Assembly: GCA_036872755.1 (NCBI GenBank)
Contig: JAVHNS010000007.1
Span: forward strand, 372,001-436,000
Direction: 5' to 3'
DNA: 64,000 nt
Source of the DNA: Orbilia blumenaviensis
Taxonomy: Eukaryota > Ascomycota > Orbiliomycetes > Orbiliales > Orbiliaceae
The translations under genes and the position numbers were made by a program. The notes below the pieces were generated by a model. It saw only the letters and a program-made list of their open reading frames with translations, was not told the origin of the DNA and ran no database searches. Positions 36,301-47,204 of this stretch are shown piece by piece. Numbering within the stretch: position 1 is the first letter of the stretch; every line of letters begins with the position of its first letter.

Positions 36301-36875
36301 GGTGGGGGAGGGATTGTGATCGTGCTGAAGTCTATTGATGCATGTCTTGCATCGATACTCTTCCTCTGCTCGGGCTCTCTGCTCTTATTCCGCTTCTGCA
36401 GCTTGCCCTTCAACGGAGGCTGCCAACTGCTCCTCCGTCTGGCATCTGGTTTTTGGGACGTCGGTGTGGTCGACATTGTTGGAGACTGCGGGCTCGCACT
36501 TGTGATTTCGGACTGTGGAGTTGAGGTTCCGGTGATCAGTCCCAGAGATCTCAGGCGACGTCGTTCTTCCTGACGCTCGATTTTATACTGGTGGCCGCCC
36601 ACAAACCCGGTGTCCCTTTGTCCGTAGGGGTCGGATTTTTGCACCTGCCGAGATCTAGAAGAGCCAGGGCGGGAACTATTTTTGATATCCTGGCTGAAGT
36701 CCGCGTCCGAAGGCGAGGGGACAGATTGGACTGAGACGAGCAGGTCGGATGTATCGATATGGGGGGTTTCGGGGAGGTAAGGTGCTTTCATGGACACGGG
36801 AGGATAGGACTTATGGTGGTCCCTTCCCTTCCCAATTGTCAAAGGCTTGCTGGTAAAGCTGGCAAAGGACGGCAT
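33381..36875 (-). CDS. Long disordered protein with C-terminal zinc ribbon (1164 aa)
   Basis: A single open frame with no intron needed. The frame extends upstream to 36992 but only with a TTG, so the start is set at the ATG at 36875 (MPSFASFTSKPL); a short upstream exon cannot be excluded. Most of the protein is Pro/Ser/Thr/Gln-rich and should be disordered. A charged helical segment lies near residues 105-115 (RQEERRRLRSLGL) and a longer one at about 845-880 (KKEKEAKRASKNLEL). The motif SYPPVSxKAP occurs twice, at residues 23-32 and about 671-680. The C-terminus has two Cys pairs, C1112-x2-C1115 and C1138-x2-C1141, in CCNCNRLHDPPSDIY...FRCPYC, a zinc-ribbon pattern. I recognise this as a conserved but unnamed mould protein type. 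Function unknown. Confidence 0.82.
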   Translation of the reverse strand: MPSFASFTSKPLTIGKGRDHHKSYPPVSMKAPYLPETPHIDTSDLLVSVQSVPSPSDADFSQDIKNSSRPGSSRSRQVQKSDPYGQRDTGFVGGHQYKIERQEERRRLRSLGLITGTSTPQSEITSASPQSPTMSTTPTSQKPDARRRSSWQPPLKGKLQKRNKSREPEQRKSIDARHASIDFSTITIPPPPPQHAPHSFSRIQNYPASPMASPCATPAPMTPTRDVPLPNPSFSHSGRSNSSLATILGGAGTKTAGGGLPVTHTPSSLGNLVDFYDPNSPGLGQAFSTAPSSPIASPIASPIAPLKIKTQTSSISSQTASPIGFHRPRYTTQLDSPIDSVASSPRLAAQAPAPVPSISTTAAAKAPVLVQPFQSPLVTPPPSTSCGNSSTTSLNSTTSQKVAEKPAEKSGFQPYQPKYAAKSHVISTVPLSQTLNQEPVGTPFVHLDFAPPTKPFAPRPATENRRSTSETRLTTQEAKEYNAIAQATREAYYNRIQSPSETSLSSKATARPQLTPSRLSYEIRNSPTPEVQGARSNLPPKSILRKPVELGVEDIQEAKEESYRRQPVPQSVDSSTATTPEPLRLLSTVSAPAKSEPVSPIEPPVEEPQPERGRSMFKRGEETATSDLSRRNSMAARKSIEVEAPSAKNFDISKYTQERFSKPPPPKQHRSYPPVSYKAPVPDAPSTSTGSEPATPTHIPPVPPLPESIQSVRGLSTPPPIRSETAIESSDEEFVERPTTAESKKSVKSKLSTSVTTAESGPVRPRAPSMSEIFKDFVRHDMDDNIANEPTEGTDWLSQLFRGKKNETRSRSRPASGLSTPGSSASPPPGKPTKKEKEAKRASKNLELSEEGRRVHERAERQRLQLERKLLEAESDLASTPRSPRFPRGTFSVTGSPDLRIPGTDASSLRSTSTTSVDRLEPIYPIGGSFTLGRANDLASDLSIFLDEKRPLERKRRPSSAEVRKQLGEMTPPHEREDWDTIRNSQGSFTTLNFPPQPSPQFQSQPSPQPQFQAQPSPQLQNQQPQSPAQTQTQFHPPTPASPLAQSPITPVAPLVVIKPVAGRLPVAAEPSAQILPPSRLKEPLGLDHRASNSSLISLDVTKTLTKILVVCCNCNRLHDPPSDIYRKMAGGNSSFRCPYCIHPINVLECCSAYTSICNLIEKL
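35965..36000 (-). repeat. 12-bp tandem repeat inside coding sequence (3 copies)
   Basis: Three perfect copies of GCAATTGGGGAA on the + strand encode a repeated Ser-Pro-Ile-Ala tetrapeptide in the minus-strand zinc-ribbon protein. The length is a multiple of three, so copy changes keep frame. Confidence 0.9.
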
Positions 36876-36992
36876 GGTTCGTGCTAATGCGAGATCCCCT
36901 GGCCCTTTAAAGGGACCATTTGGAGGATGCGGACGAGGATGACCTAATAACTGTGGACCAAGACGGCTGTTCGATCGAGCGAGAGGGATCAA

Positions 36993-39668
36993 AGGGCCTT
37001 GTCAGTCTTGATGTTTCTGGCTAATGCGGGATGCAGGTATGTCGTAGTTGATGAACGTAATTATAACCGTCCAAGGAAAAACACCGAATCGAAAGCTGGG
37101 CTCATTGGGGATGGGGGCTTTTACACACCATATACTCCGCTGGCACCGGGTGGATTTCCTATCAGGCCACAGATCCTATGGACGGGCCTATGGACGGCAT
37201 GTGGGACTTTTTTTTTTTTTTATCTTTCCCCGATCTTGCGATCCCCAAAATGGCTGATCTGAGGTGGTATTGGGGCGCTGAGGGCGAGACAGATGCTTCG
37301 CGTTACCAATCTCCGTTCAGGCTAGGATCAAGCGTCTGGATATCATGGCCGTATTCGTGACTTTAGGCAACTGATAAACTTGTGACTTTAAGTAGGGAAA
37401 CTTATGTACTTAGTATGTACACTTGCACTTGCACTTGAATTCCAGAACCTCGAATCTGATACATGCAGACACCGGCTAGCTGGCTGGTTGGTTCGAGTGT
37501 GCGCGCGCGGGGAGATACAAAAGGTTAATGCCGTTCGTCAAGTCTGTAATAGTAATAAATTTTATTCGGCCGTGGGCTTGCAGTAGTTGGCAGCGCCCTA
37601 CTTGCGTGCTGGTGCTTACTGTGTATGGGGATACAGAATAGTCGTTTCGTTCCCAGAATTATTATAATTAAGTACTCTGCATCGTCGAGGACGAAGCTTA
37701 GAGGGGAAGATGGGAGAAGAAATACAATTATCATCTCACTTGAACAAGCAGAGGGGGGGGGCGGCTTTGCTCGTTATCCTCATCATCATCACCATCATAT
37801 ATCATCATTATCAAGTCCTTAATTTACATATATTATTATTACTACTCAGGTAGGTATTATTTTGCGATATTAAGCATGCCAGCCTTGTCAACCGTCCCCA
37901 TCGTCACAGCGTTATGCTAGAAAAATTACAAAAGGGAAACGAAAAGGCCTTACAGGATTAATCGTATAGAAAAACGTTAAAAAATTTTGAGCGATGCTCG
38001 ATGCTACTTGACCAAAAGTATCGGACTTCCACTCTACTTGGAACAATACCTCTTCGAGCTCTGCGCTTGATTTTTGCCCCAGTCACGATTGAGTAAAGCG
38101 TCTTTTTTCCGTTGCTTAAAATGGGACCATCGACCAGTTTTTTCGGGAAAGCAAGCCCCTGCCGACGAATGACGCTGCCCAGCACCACCTCGCCAGTCGG
38201 CCTCAAATCAGGTTGGGGCCTTGGGAGGTTACATTCGGTTGCACCACTCCACGGAACCACAGTGACATGTTGCCTTGTATACGCACGCACCTGGCATTTG
38301 GATTCCCCATTTGAATTTTTCGACCGAGCATGCGATCCTAGTACATGTACATCTTGATCGAGCTCTCACACAAAAACAACGTGAAATCCAAGATACCTAT
38401 AGATGATCCAAGCTTTCCCATATTCGAGTCAGCAAGACCCTTAATTAAATCATCGCTCTTATTGGGTATCACGTCCCAAACGCTTGAAGATATTAAGGTA
38501 CGAGGAAGGAACGATGTATCAGTAGCCCGCAGTGAATACTTCCGATCTCCAAGTCTCATACAGTGTGCGTCCAAACCCATGCCTGGTCAAACATGCAAGT
38601 CCAAGAAAGTGGTTAGCGACTGCTAAAAGATCTACCCAAGACCACTCGCAGTGAACCGAGAAATGATAAAAATAGTAGCACGGCGTTATGGAAAATAGTA
38701 TTTTTTGCTTGAGAAGAGTTCACCCCACACCCTCCGCTGCCTGAACTGCCTACCGCTGCTGCGCTGCACAGTATACTAGTACTGCCAGTATTCTGTGCAT
38801 GTGAAACTGACCAACCAACTTCACGAATCTTTAAGCTGTCGTACAAAAATTTTTTAGGTTTTTTTGTTTTTCTTATTTCTTGGGTCTCCCGGTTGGTATG
38901 TTGTTGGGCCACGAGAACACACCCTCGTGGAGCAGGAGCACTAGCCATATCGATAGAATATATGCCCACAAACTTCGCGATCAGGTGCAAGGGTTCGGTC
39001 CACGGCGTGGCATCCTGATGTTGGTAACGTTGTCCAACTAAGGAGATACCTGATTGTTGGAACCCTGGAATTTAAACCCAGCAGCTTCGCTGCTCGATGT
39101 TCAAAAAGCTGCAGCGCCGCACAACTAACTTTATAATTAACCCTCGGTTCCTGGGTTCATGGCATTTCTTGGTAGACCAAACCCAAGCGTATTGAGGATA
39201 TAGAATGAAGATCAATTCTTACGATTTCCACTTGCCTTCTTGGTGCATTCCATGTCGGCTAGGTCGGTTCGGAAATAATACACGACATGTAAGAGAGAAA
39301 GAAAAAAAAGATACGAATCAGGCCGAGTTGGACCTTGAAATCCCTACAAAATCCAACAGAACCCATGTTACAGCCGATCGTCACCCTCATAGACGTTATG
39401 TTGTTGGTTGTGCAACACATACCACATCGATCCCACGTTCTGTTTCATGCTTATTTGCCACGCCTCAGTCTCGAAGCCTAGTCAACTCGGACTTATAATT
39501 AAATTGCGATGCATAATTCGCGAATAGATTTGGTTTATATCATGGCCTGTCAGATTGTTACGAGTTATGCACAGGCTCCTGTGGACAAATTTCCTTTAAC
39601 TCGATCGAGCGACACATATCTGAATTTCCGTCCAATTGTCCATCATTATTTAGACCGCCATCAAAGGC
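36993..39668. other. 2.7-kb intergenic region
   Basis: Between two minus-strand genes, holding the promoter of the zinc-ribbon gene and the 3' flank of the amidase. There is a T-run at 37209-37220 and a CAT/CATCAT microsatellite at about 37780-37808. Several short frames of 80-125 codons have no family signal. Confidence 0.5.
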
Positions 39669-41845
39669 CTAGATCTCCAAGGCATCGACCCAATTGACTG
39701 GCTTCTTCCTCACGAATCCAGAGGCTTGAGCGACTTCGGCAGACCATCCTAGTAAATCTTCTTCCTTGCCCCATTCGGCCATGCCCATAAGAGATACTGG
39801 CAAGCTGGTGGCATCGTCATACCCAACAACGGAGTTGGTCGCTGGTGCACCGATGAAGTTCCCAATTGAAACATACTTCATACTTCGGATGCTCGAGTCA
39901 CCATCACTCACACTATCCAGCATTGAAAACTTAGGTTAGCTTCCAGCTCCTTGTTATATGTATGCTTCAAATCAAACGATAGTAGAATGCATACCCGTAT
40001 TTAAGATGGCTCTCGACGATTTCCGCTCCCACCGTCGGCACAACCGGAGTGACAATAATCATTCCTGGATGGTTCTGCCATATAGATGCAAAATGGCTCA
40101 CCATCATACTGCGGATTCTGTTGGCAGCGAATATATCAATTGCAGGTGTTTGAGCTGCCACTGAGAACAATACACGGTTCGCTGCATTGAGTCCAGTGAC
40201 GTCTCCGTTTAAGGAAGCGGCCAGGTCAGTAATAATACTCAGACCGTGGGCCCGTCTGATGTAAAGTTGGCAAGGTTAGCGGGGCCCTAGACTTATCGTG
40301 CACAATATATTCCAGCGATGGAAATGACCTACCGCGCAATGCTAAGGTATGGAATCGACGGGATGTAGAAGATCTCATAACCCTGTTTCTCGAGGGCTTC
40401 AACAGCTGGCTTCACGATCTTGTAGACTTCCGGTGAGCAGTCATCGAACCATTCCTTGTAAATCCCAATAATTTTCTGTTTCCGTGCGGTAAGTGACTCG
40501 ACTGGGTTTCGCTGTTGTGGGAAAAGGGATGAGTCTGCTTCCCCTGGGTCTGGGGCAGCCATGACTCTATATGCGACTTTCAGATCTTCAATCGTTGCAC
40601 ACATAGGACCTGTGACACCGTTCTATAGTGGTCTTAGTTAGCAACCCCGCGGGCTACCCAACAGGAGATAAACATACTCCGGGAGTGAGAGAAGGCGTCG
40701 GGTTTATCGAAACCCTCGCAGCAGATGGCTTCAATCCATATATACCACAGTAGTTTGACGGTATCCTAAATGAATTAATAGCAATATTCAAAATATAACG
40801 CTAGATATCTGTATTCTTCTTACCGAATGGAGCCACCACCATCACACCCAACCGCTATTGGGACAATGCCTGCACTGACACAGTAGGCGGAACCACCAGA
40901 CGAGCCACCGGTATAAAATTTGCGGTTATATGGATTCCTCGGTGTGCGACCTCCGACCGGATTGCAATTGGTGGTCTGGACCCACGTAGTTAGACATCTG
41001 ACATTTCTTGAGGTTTGGCCCCCTACTGCTTTGTCCAGCTGTAAACACTTACATCACTACCACACTCATGCATGGAGGTTTTCGCAAGCATGATTGCTCC
41101 TGCCTCCTCAAGTTTTCGGACACACCAAGCAGTTGCACCTTCACCCTCGTCGAAGATCTTAGCAGATCCAAAGGTCGTTTGATATCCGTGGATATAGATC
41201 TCATCCTTGACCACAAATGGAACACCGTCCAAAGGCCCCAGCGTAGCACCGGTAGCATATCGCTTACTCGACGCATCAGCGGCAGCAAGAACAAAATCAG
41301 GGATAACTTGATTTATTGCCGCCTTGTGCGGCTCTTGGCCAATTATTTCTAGAAGCCTCTGGACGACCTGCGTCGGAGTTGCTTTGCGCTCTGTGTAGAG
41401 CTTGACGAAGTCGGCGGAAGAGTAAAATGCTGTATCAGCTGGAGTCTGAACAGTTACCAGTTCACCGGCAGCAATTATATCATCAAATGCCTTTGGGACA
41501 ATTGCCGCGACGAAGCACGGATTTGTGTATTTTTCCAGGATCTTGAGGTGCCTGAGGGCCCCAAAATCGGCATTGGACCAGAACATGCGTTGAATGAAGC
41601 CCACATTTGAGATTCTAATTTATTCGTATGAAAGGGGAGCGAAGTTACAAATTAGAATTCTGTATATATCATCAACGATATCCTTCGGCGGAGGTGACTT
41701 ACATCCCCGATAGAATTTCAAGTGTCAGACCGGACACAACAGGGTTGTTGGCTGGAGGGTTCGTATACTTGGACTCCTCGGACGTATTCTCTAGCTCAAT
41801 TGGATCGGGATAGTTGAGGTATCGAGGATTTGAGTTCGGCGCCAT
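39669..41845 (-). CDS. Amidase-signature hydrolase (579 aa)
   Basis: Proposed structure on the minus strand: exons 41845-41703, 41614-41053, 40975-40824, 40765-40678, 40622-40333, 40255-39995 and 39912-39669; all six introns are in frame with GT/AG ends. It hydrolyses a carbon-nitrogen amide bond by a Ser-cisSer-Lys triad. The three residues are visible: Lys184 in [11 protein letters not shown], Ser260 in TGGSSGGSA and nucleophile Ser284 in [16 protein letters not shown]. The 24-residue spacing between the two serines is that of the family. The C-terminal block [19 protein letters not shown] is also typical of fungal amidases. The first 47 residues are Asn/Pro-rich. No signal peptide is obvious, so it is probably cytosolic. 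The natural substrate is unknown. No partner gene of amide catabolism lies beside it. Confidence 0.92.
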
Positions 41846-44800
41846 GATTTAGTGTTACTCGAATAACTTTACTCTGATATCAAGATACTAGAACCGCCTT
41901 AGATTTGGCTGATGGATAACAGATTGAATAAATATACGGCCTCCGAGTCGAGAGATACATAGCCAACCGACACCAACACATTGGAGGGTGGTATCAGCAG
42001 CTGCATTTTTGGAGGCTAAATGTGCCGAGGATGCGCCTTCGCTTTCCACATCAGCAACTCTCTGGGCACTCTCCACTCTATCCTGATTTCCTACAGCATA
42101 GACCAGTGGTCTGGACGAGTGAGCGAGATGTGGCGTATGGCTGAGGCTGCCCTTTTGACCAGTCTGCATTTTTTCCCTGCATTGGCGGCAGTATATCTCA
42201 ATATGTATAAAATACTAATATGTTAAAAAATATGTAAATACAAAAATGGCTGGCACAGTTGCGCTTTGCCCTTCAGCAACCGAACCAGCCTCCGCTGTAT
42301 GTCGTGGATAGGATATCCCAAATATATACAACATATCATAGCAAACAACCTATACACAATCAACCCGCTATAATAGCAATATGCCAAAGTAGATACCGTA
42401 CCCGTTAAAGTCCACTTATTTCGTCATTTTCCCGGCCTCCTTCATAATTGTGATTCTGCTTTCCGCCGTGAGGTGTTCCTCGTCGGTCGGTCGTGGCATC
42501 GGACACTTCCGGAGATTCTTCGTCCTCTTCCCGTCGTCCGCTGCCACCCGCGAATCCACCGGGCAGGGTAATATATGAGGTGCAGCGACCACGAGGAACG
42601 ATATCACCGCTGTCGTAGAGAATATGGACGTTGTGAGAACCGAACGAGGAGGATGGATTCGGAACGGCATTGGGGAAGACTTTTGGGACCAATTGGTCTT
42701 ATATCAAGTAGACTTCGAAGACCTAGTAGCCGCAGGACCGAAATATTAACATCCGAATTGCAATTGTGCCAACTAACACGCTTGTCACAGGGATCGTAAG
42801 GATGTGTCCGGGTGGTAGAAAAATTTTTTTTTACAGTTTGAGGTCTACCTCCAAGTCTAGCATCTATTGCATCGTATAGGAATAGCGACCGACGGTAGAA
42901 GTATGAGGGTTGTTCGGCAGGCGTGACAGGTATATCAGTCCACCAGAGAGTAAACCCAATCCGGATCTAAGGAAGGGAAGGAGGGGTGGGAATCGAGTGG
43001 GATGTCGTTGATTGTAGTTGGAAATGCTGTGTGACGTTGTGCTGCCCAGGCTTTCTGACATTGAAGTTTTCCATTTGATCTCATTGGCTGGAGCCCAAAG
43101 AGGGAAACAACACAAAATCAAACGGCAGGCCATGTGTAACGGATATGGCCGTCATGATACAAGAGACGTGACGGACTTGGGCTCGAGGTCCGAACGTTCT
43201 TCTTGGTCAGCGATGTCTTGGATTTCGATTCCAGATTCCAGACGGCTGGGTAAAACCTTCGATTCTGGGACCATCAATTCAGGCTATGTCGTTGGTGTCC
43301 CACGTCTGTACATTATACATGAAAGCACATATACTTAGTTGGTATCAAAGCTGCGGCTGGACAATAGCAATATCTGGGATTGGTCTTAGTCTATAAATTA
43401 CTTACATGTATATGACACTCACTTCAGCCGGCCGACCAGATTCCGCAAATTAGACTGTGTCCCACTCGGCTGTATTCCAGGTGGTGTCGGACTCAGACAT
43501 TCGATTAAGTAATCTTTACATGATACTGCCACCCCCATCAACTTGTCCGGTAGTGGCAAATAGATAATCCGTACGCCGCCGTGGCCGGCGTGGAGTGCTC
43601 CGGTGCATCAGATCAAAACTGGGGATTTCCCTGAAACCTCCCGAGCGGATTTCACATGCCTCTGGCTTTCAAATCTTTTTTTTTTTTTTGGAGATCTATT
43701 AGCTCTCAATTGTTCAAATGTTTTCGCTTGGAACTGCCCTCGAACCCGGCACGGAGGATACCCCTACCATCTCCACGTTTAAAGCCTCATGCAAAATAGG
43801 CAAGAGCTCCAGAGATTCTGGTGTCGTGCTAGACACCGATGAGAATGGAGCTGTCCACCATTGTTTTATGCATCAAGCTAGCTCTCAACGGAGAAGCACA
43901 CGACTCGTCGTCCGTCTTCCCTGGAATCCTGGCCGCCAAGAACAATGGACAGAGGGCCTCTAGGACTGTCTTTGACGGGAAACAAGCCAAGGGTACTGGC
44001 ACAAGTCTCCGTTTAAGAAGCTCGAGCTCAGAAAGCATGAACCAAAATTGTTTAACGGGAACGATTAAAACGCTCACTGTTGGAGCTCGACAATCGGCGA
44101 ATCTTGCACCTGGTTCGGGCTCTTTTTCGCATTGCATTGTCCTAAAGTGAAAGCCGACATATGGGTAAACTCGGGATACCTGTGCATCAATACTTGGCAT
44201 GGCACGTTTCTCGGGGTCTCGACTTGGGTCGATCGAATACCCCCATCTGTAGTTCGTGGTGGTACCGTTCCTGTACAAGGTACCTGATAGCGACTTTTTT
44301 TTTTTGTATTTCGGTTGAGTGCCAATACACATGGCAAATCTATGGATGGGGCCTGAACAGGCGGCCAATGTTTGTGGGACTTTTCCCCCGTGGCCAGTGG
44401 CGGCATTCGTTTGTAGCAAGACATGGCGGATTGGCCTTGCATTACGCCAAATGTCGACACCAATGCAGTGGAGTGTCGTAGAACCGAACATGCAGCCACA
44501 AGATGATCGAAAAGGATCTCAGAACTCTAAAGTGCTCCCCAAGTTGTCCCATTTGGGGAAGTCCGCTGTTTCTGGCGCGTCTGTTTCACTTGCCCTCCCA
44601 GTTAGCTTTTGCAATTTTGGGGCAGCCTTGTCACAACTGGACGAGAGGCGGCCATCGACGGTATGGTTTAGGCTTTCCCTCGCGAGTCAGAGAACTTTAT
44701 ACCGCCTACCCAGTGTTCCTTCCGGTGCTTGGTGTGCGACAGCCGCCAATAGCTCGAGGTAAGGGTAGGTCAAGCGAGAGTTCGGTATTTCCCGCTGGAG

Positions 44801-47204
44801 CTGCCTGGCCTGGGACGGGTCAGATTCACTAGCCTGAGGTAAATCGAATTGGAATCGAATGTAATTGTCCGTGAGGCAGGGCATGTTATACCAGTAGGGA
44901 CGGTCGAAAGGTTTATCAGAAGCAGCGAATTCAAGAACAGGCAGTTAACAGTCGTTAGTGCACCATCCGTCCGGTGGAGCATTTTCATTGTGACCTCGAC
45001 CGGCCGACTTTTACATTTGCATCCGTTTACTTTAGTTACTGAAGTAGCTTAAACTGTTTGAATCGGAAACACCGCTGCCGCCAACTTTATCACAGGAAAG
45101 ATTAATCTTAGAATCCGAATCAATCGAAAGAAGCATAAAGTTATGCTACCGGTTTGAAAAGGGTCCCACTCCCAAGGTTCACGGTACGATAGGCCGTCGC
45201 TCCTGCTTTCCCTTTTGTCTTTTTCTCTGCAGGTCTGATCGATATCACATTCCACTGCTTCGAATTCCCCGGACTGCGCCTTTCCCCGGACCAATTTTGC
45301 ATTCACTGGCACCTGCATCTAACCTGGGACCTTTCGGTTTCGACCCAGATCTACTTCAATAGTATACATGTACAGTACATGTACACACACGCGCACACAC
45401 AGGAGATCCGAGAGATAGATCGATCCTTATATTAAATTCCGAGGGTTGAAAAACATATATACTTACCTTAGGTAATTCCTGCTGCAATATCAGAGCTATC
45501 AGATTTCGAATTTCGAAGCCTCCAACATTTTTTTAAATTTTTTTTGATACCTATCATTACGTACTGCAACCCCAGGCTGCAGGATCAGTCCATCGTCTTG
45601 ACATCGTTTCAGGGACATATACCCGCCGGATAAGAACTAGAATTCTGCAGGTCCAAGCCGGGATATCTATATTTCCGCACCCACCACGAGACACCGCTGC
45701 ACCGCTGCTGCACCGCACCCATCTTGATACCGACTCGCTCTATCAGAAGCCTTTGGTCAAGCTAGGTTATATTACTTTACCTTACCTTACCTTACCGATT
45801 TCAATTGTAATCTCCGCCAAATCCCTCACCGACAGAGCGGACCCCGACTCGACGAACGACGTACGACGACAAGAACCAACGAGAACAAGGAGAAACCTAC
45901 TTTGCTTCAAATCTAAAATCTCACTAGGTCGTGCATTTACATGCATTGTACCGTGCAGTTTTACCGAGGAATCGAAGGACCAATCCATCCATAGATTCTC
46001 CCTCCGGCTCCCTCTCCCTCCCTCCCTTCCTCTCTGTCTCTTGCATCAGTGGATCTTGATATCAAATCATATCCACAGCTCAGAAGCGCCAGCGTACGCA
46101 CGGGCTCAATTCAACTAGAAACCACGGGATAATACCAATAATACAGAGGATCTGATCAATCCCGTCCCACAAAGCCGGCCGTGTGTCAAAAAAGACGGCC
46201 GAACCGCTCTACTCCAGGGATAGCTTGTGCCTTCTGGATATTCGGAATTGTTCTGGAAGGCAACTTTCAGGTGTTTGAGAATACATTGCGACCGGGTTGC
46301 GTTACTACCAGCAAACTAGCTTGGACTGGGAAGCCACCAAGGCGGCTAGCAAGGACCTACTTGGTCGTGTCTGCACACCAGCCTAACCAGCCTGCTCGAG
46401 CTCTTCCTCCTTCTGACCGGAACAGGCTGGGGCAATTCCCTTAAAAGTACCTTTTCCCTTCAATCCGTTGTGTCGGGTACTCGACTTTACTCCACCCAGC
46501 TCTTTTCTTTCCTGCCCACATCGTTCATCTCTCGTATCTAGAAGACGATATAGCTCCGCTTGCTACATCCCCATATCGACCGACAAGGCATCCTAGGGTG
46601 CGACGACTCGCGGCTTCTTTCATAAATAGTCCTTTCAGTGCCACCTCGGCTCCTTCTAGTCGTTGATTTCACAATTTCCCGGCATCTCTTCTAATCCTAC
46701 CAGACCCCGGACCGCAGACTCGAAACATTTTTGGGGTGAAAGTTGTCTCCTCTTTCGATCCGGTTACGTTAACATCAAAGCTGTTGCCTCCCACCTTCGA
46801 CCAACACTGCTATTTCCGACTAGCCGCAACAACAGTTACAATAGATCCTGTGAACAACTCTCGAGCGCTGCCTATCCAGCCCTTGTTGACTCACGAAACT
46901 TCCCTTGCGGAATCTTGGTAATCACAGGCCCTGAATAATTTGCAACGGAAGATTACCAGTTATATATAATACACATTCACATATATCGGATCGAAAAACG
47001 CCGGCTTCAACAATCCTCTCGAACCAGTCCACAAGCCGGATACTAATCCGCCGATTATAAAAACTAACTACCTCTGCCCTCATATACTCTCACGCATCCC
47101 GGATAGATCGCCGAGTTCGGGTGCCTGCGACAACAACTTTTTTGACATCTCCCAAACTCAAATCTGCTGCACGTTTGTGAACAAACGTCAGCGACTAAAA
47201 TATA
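41846..47204. other. 5.4-kb divergent region between amidase and SFP1-like genes
   Basis: No gene was supported despite many short frames, the longest a minus-strand 220-codon frame at 44491-43829. Features seen: T-runs at 43677-43689 and 44297-44305; TACATGTAC direct/inverted repeats at 45364-45383; a CTTAC pentamer array at 45776-45796; and a CT-rich tract at about 45997-46043. The last kilobase, CT-rich with many short upstream ATGs, looks like promoter and long leader of the SFP1-like gene. Confidence 0.5.
45776..45796. repeat. CTTAC pentamer array
   Basis: About four pentamer units (TTTAC then CTTAC three times) in the upstream region of the SFP1-like gene. Not a fungal telomere unit (TTAGGG). 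Confidence 0.8.

Noticed and set aside
39040..39100. Possible tRNA T-arm on the minus strand
   Set aside because: No cloverleaf could be built; acceptor and anticodon stems are absent.
43725..43800. Sequence resembling a tRNA B box (GGGTTCGAGG on the minus strand)
   Set aside because: The T-stem does not pair, and no A box or acceptor stem is found at the proper distance.
43829..44491. Minus-strand open frame of 220 codons
   Set aside because: Plus-strand frames of similar length overlap it, it has no domain signal, and the frame runs through a T-run; most likely a chance frame in GC-richer DNA.
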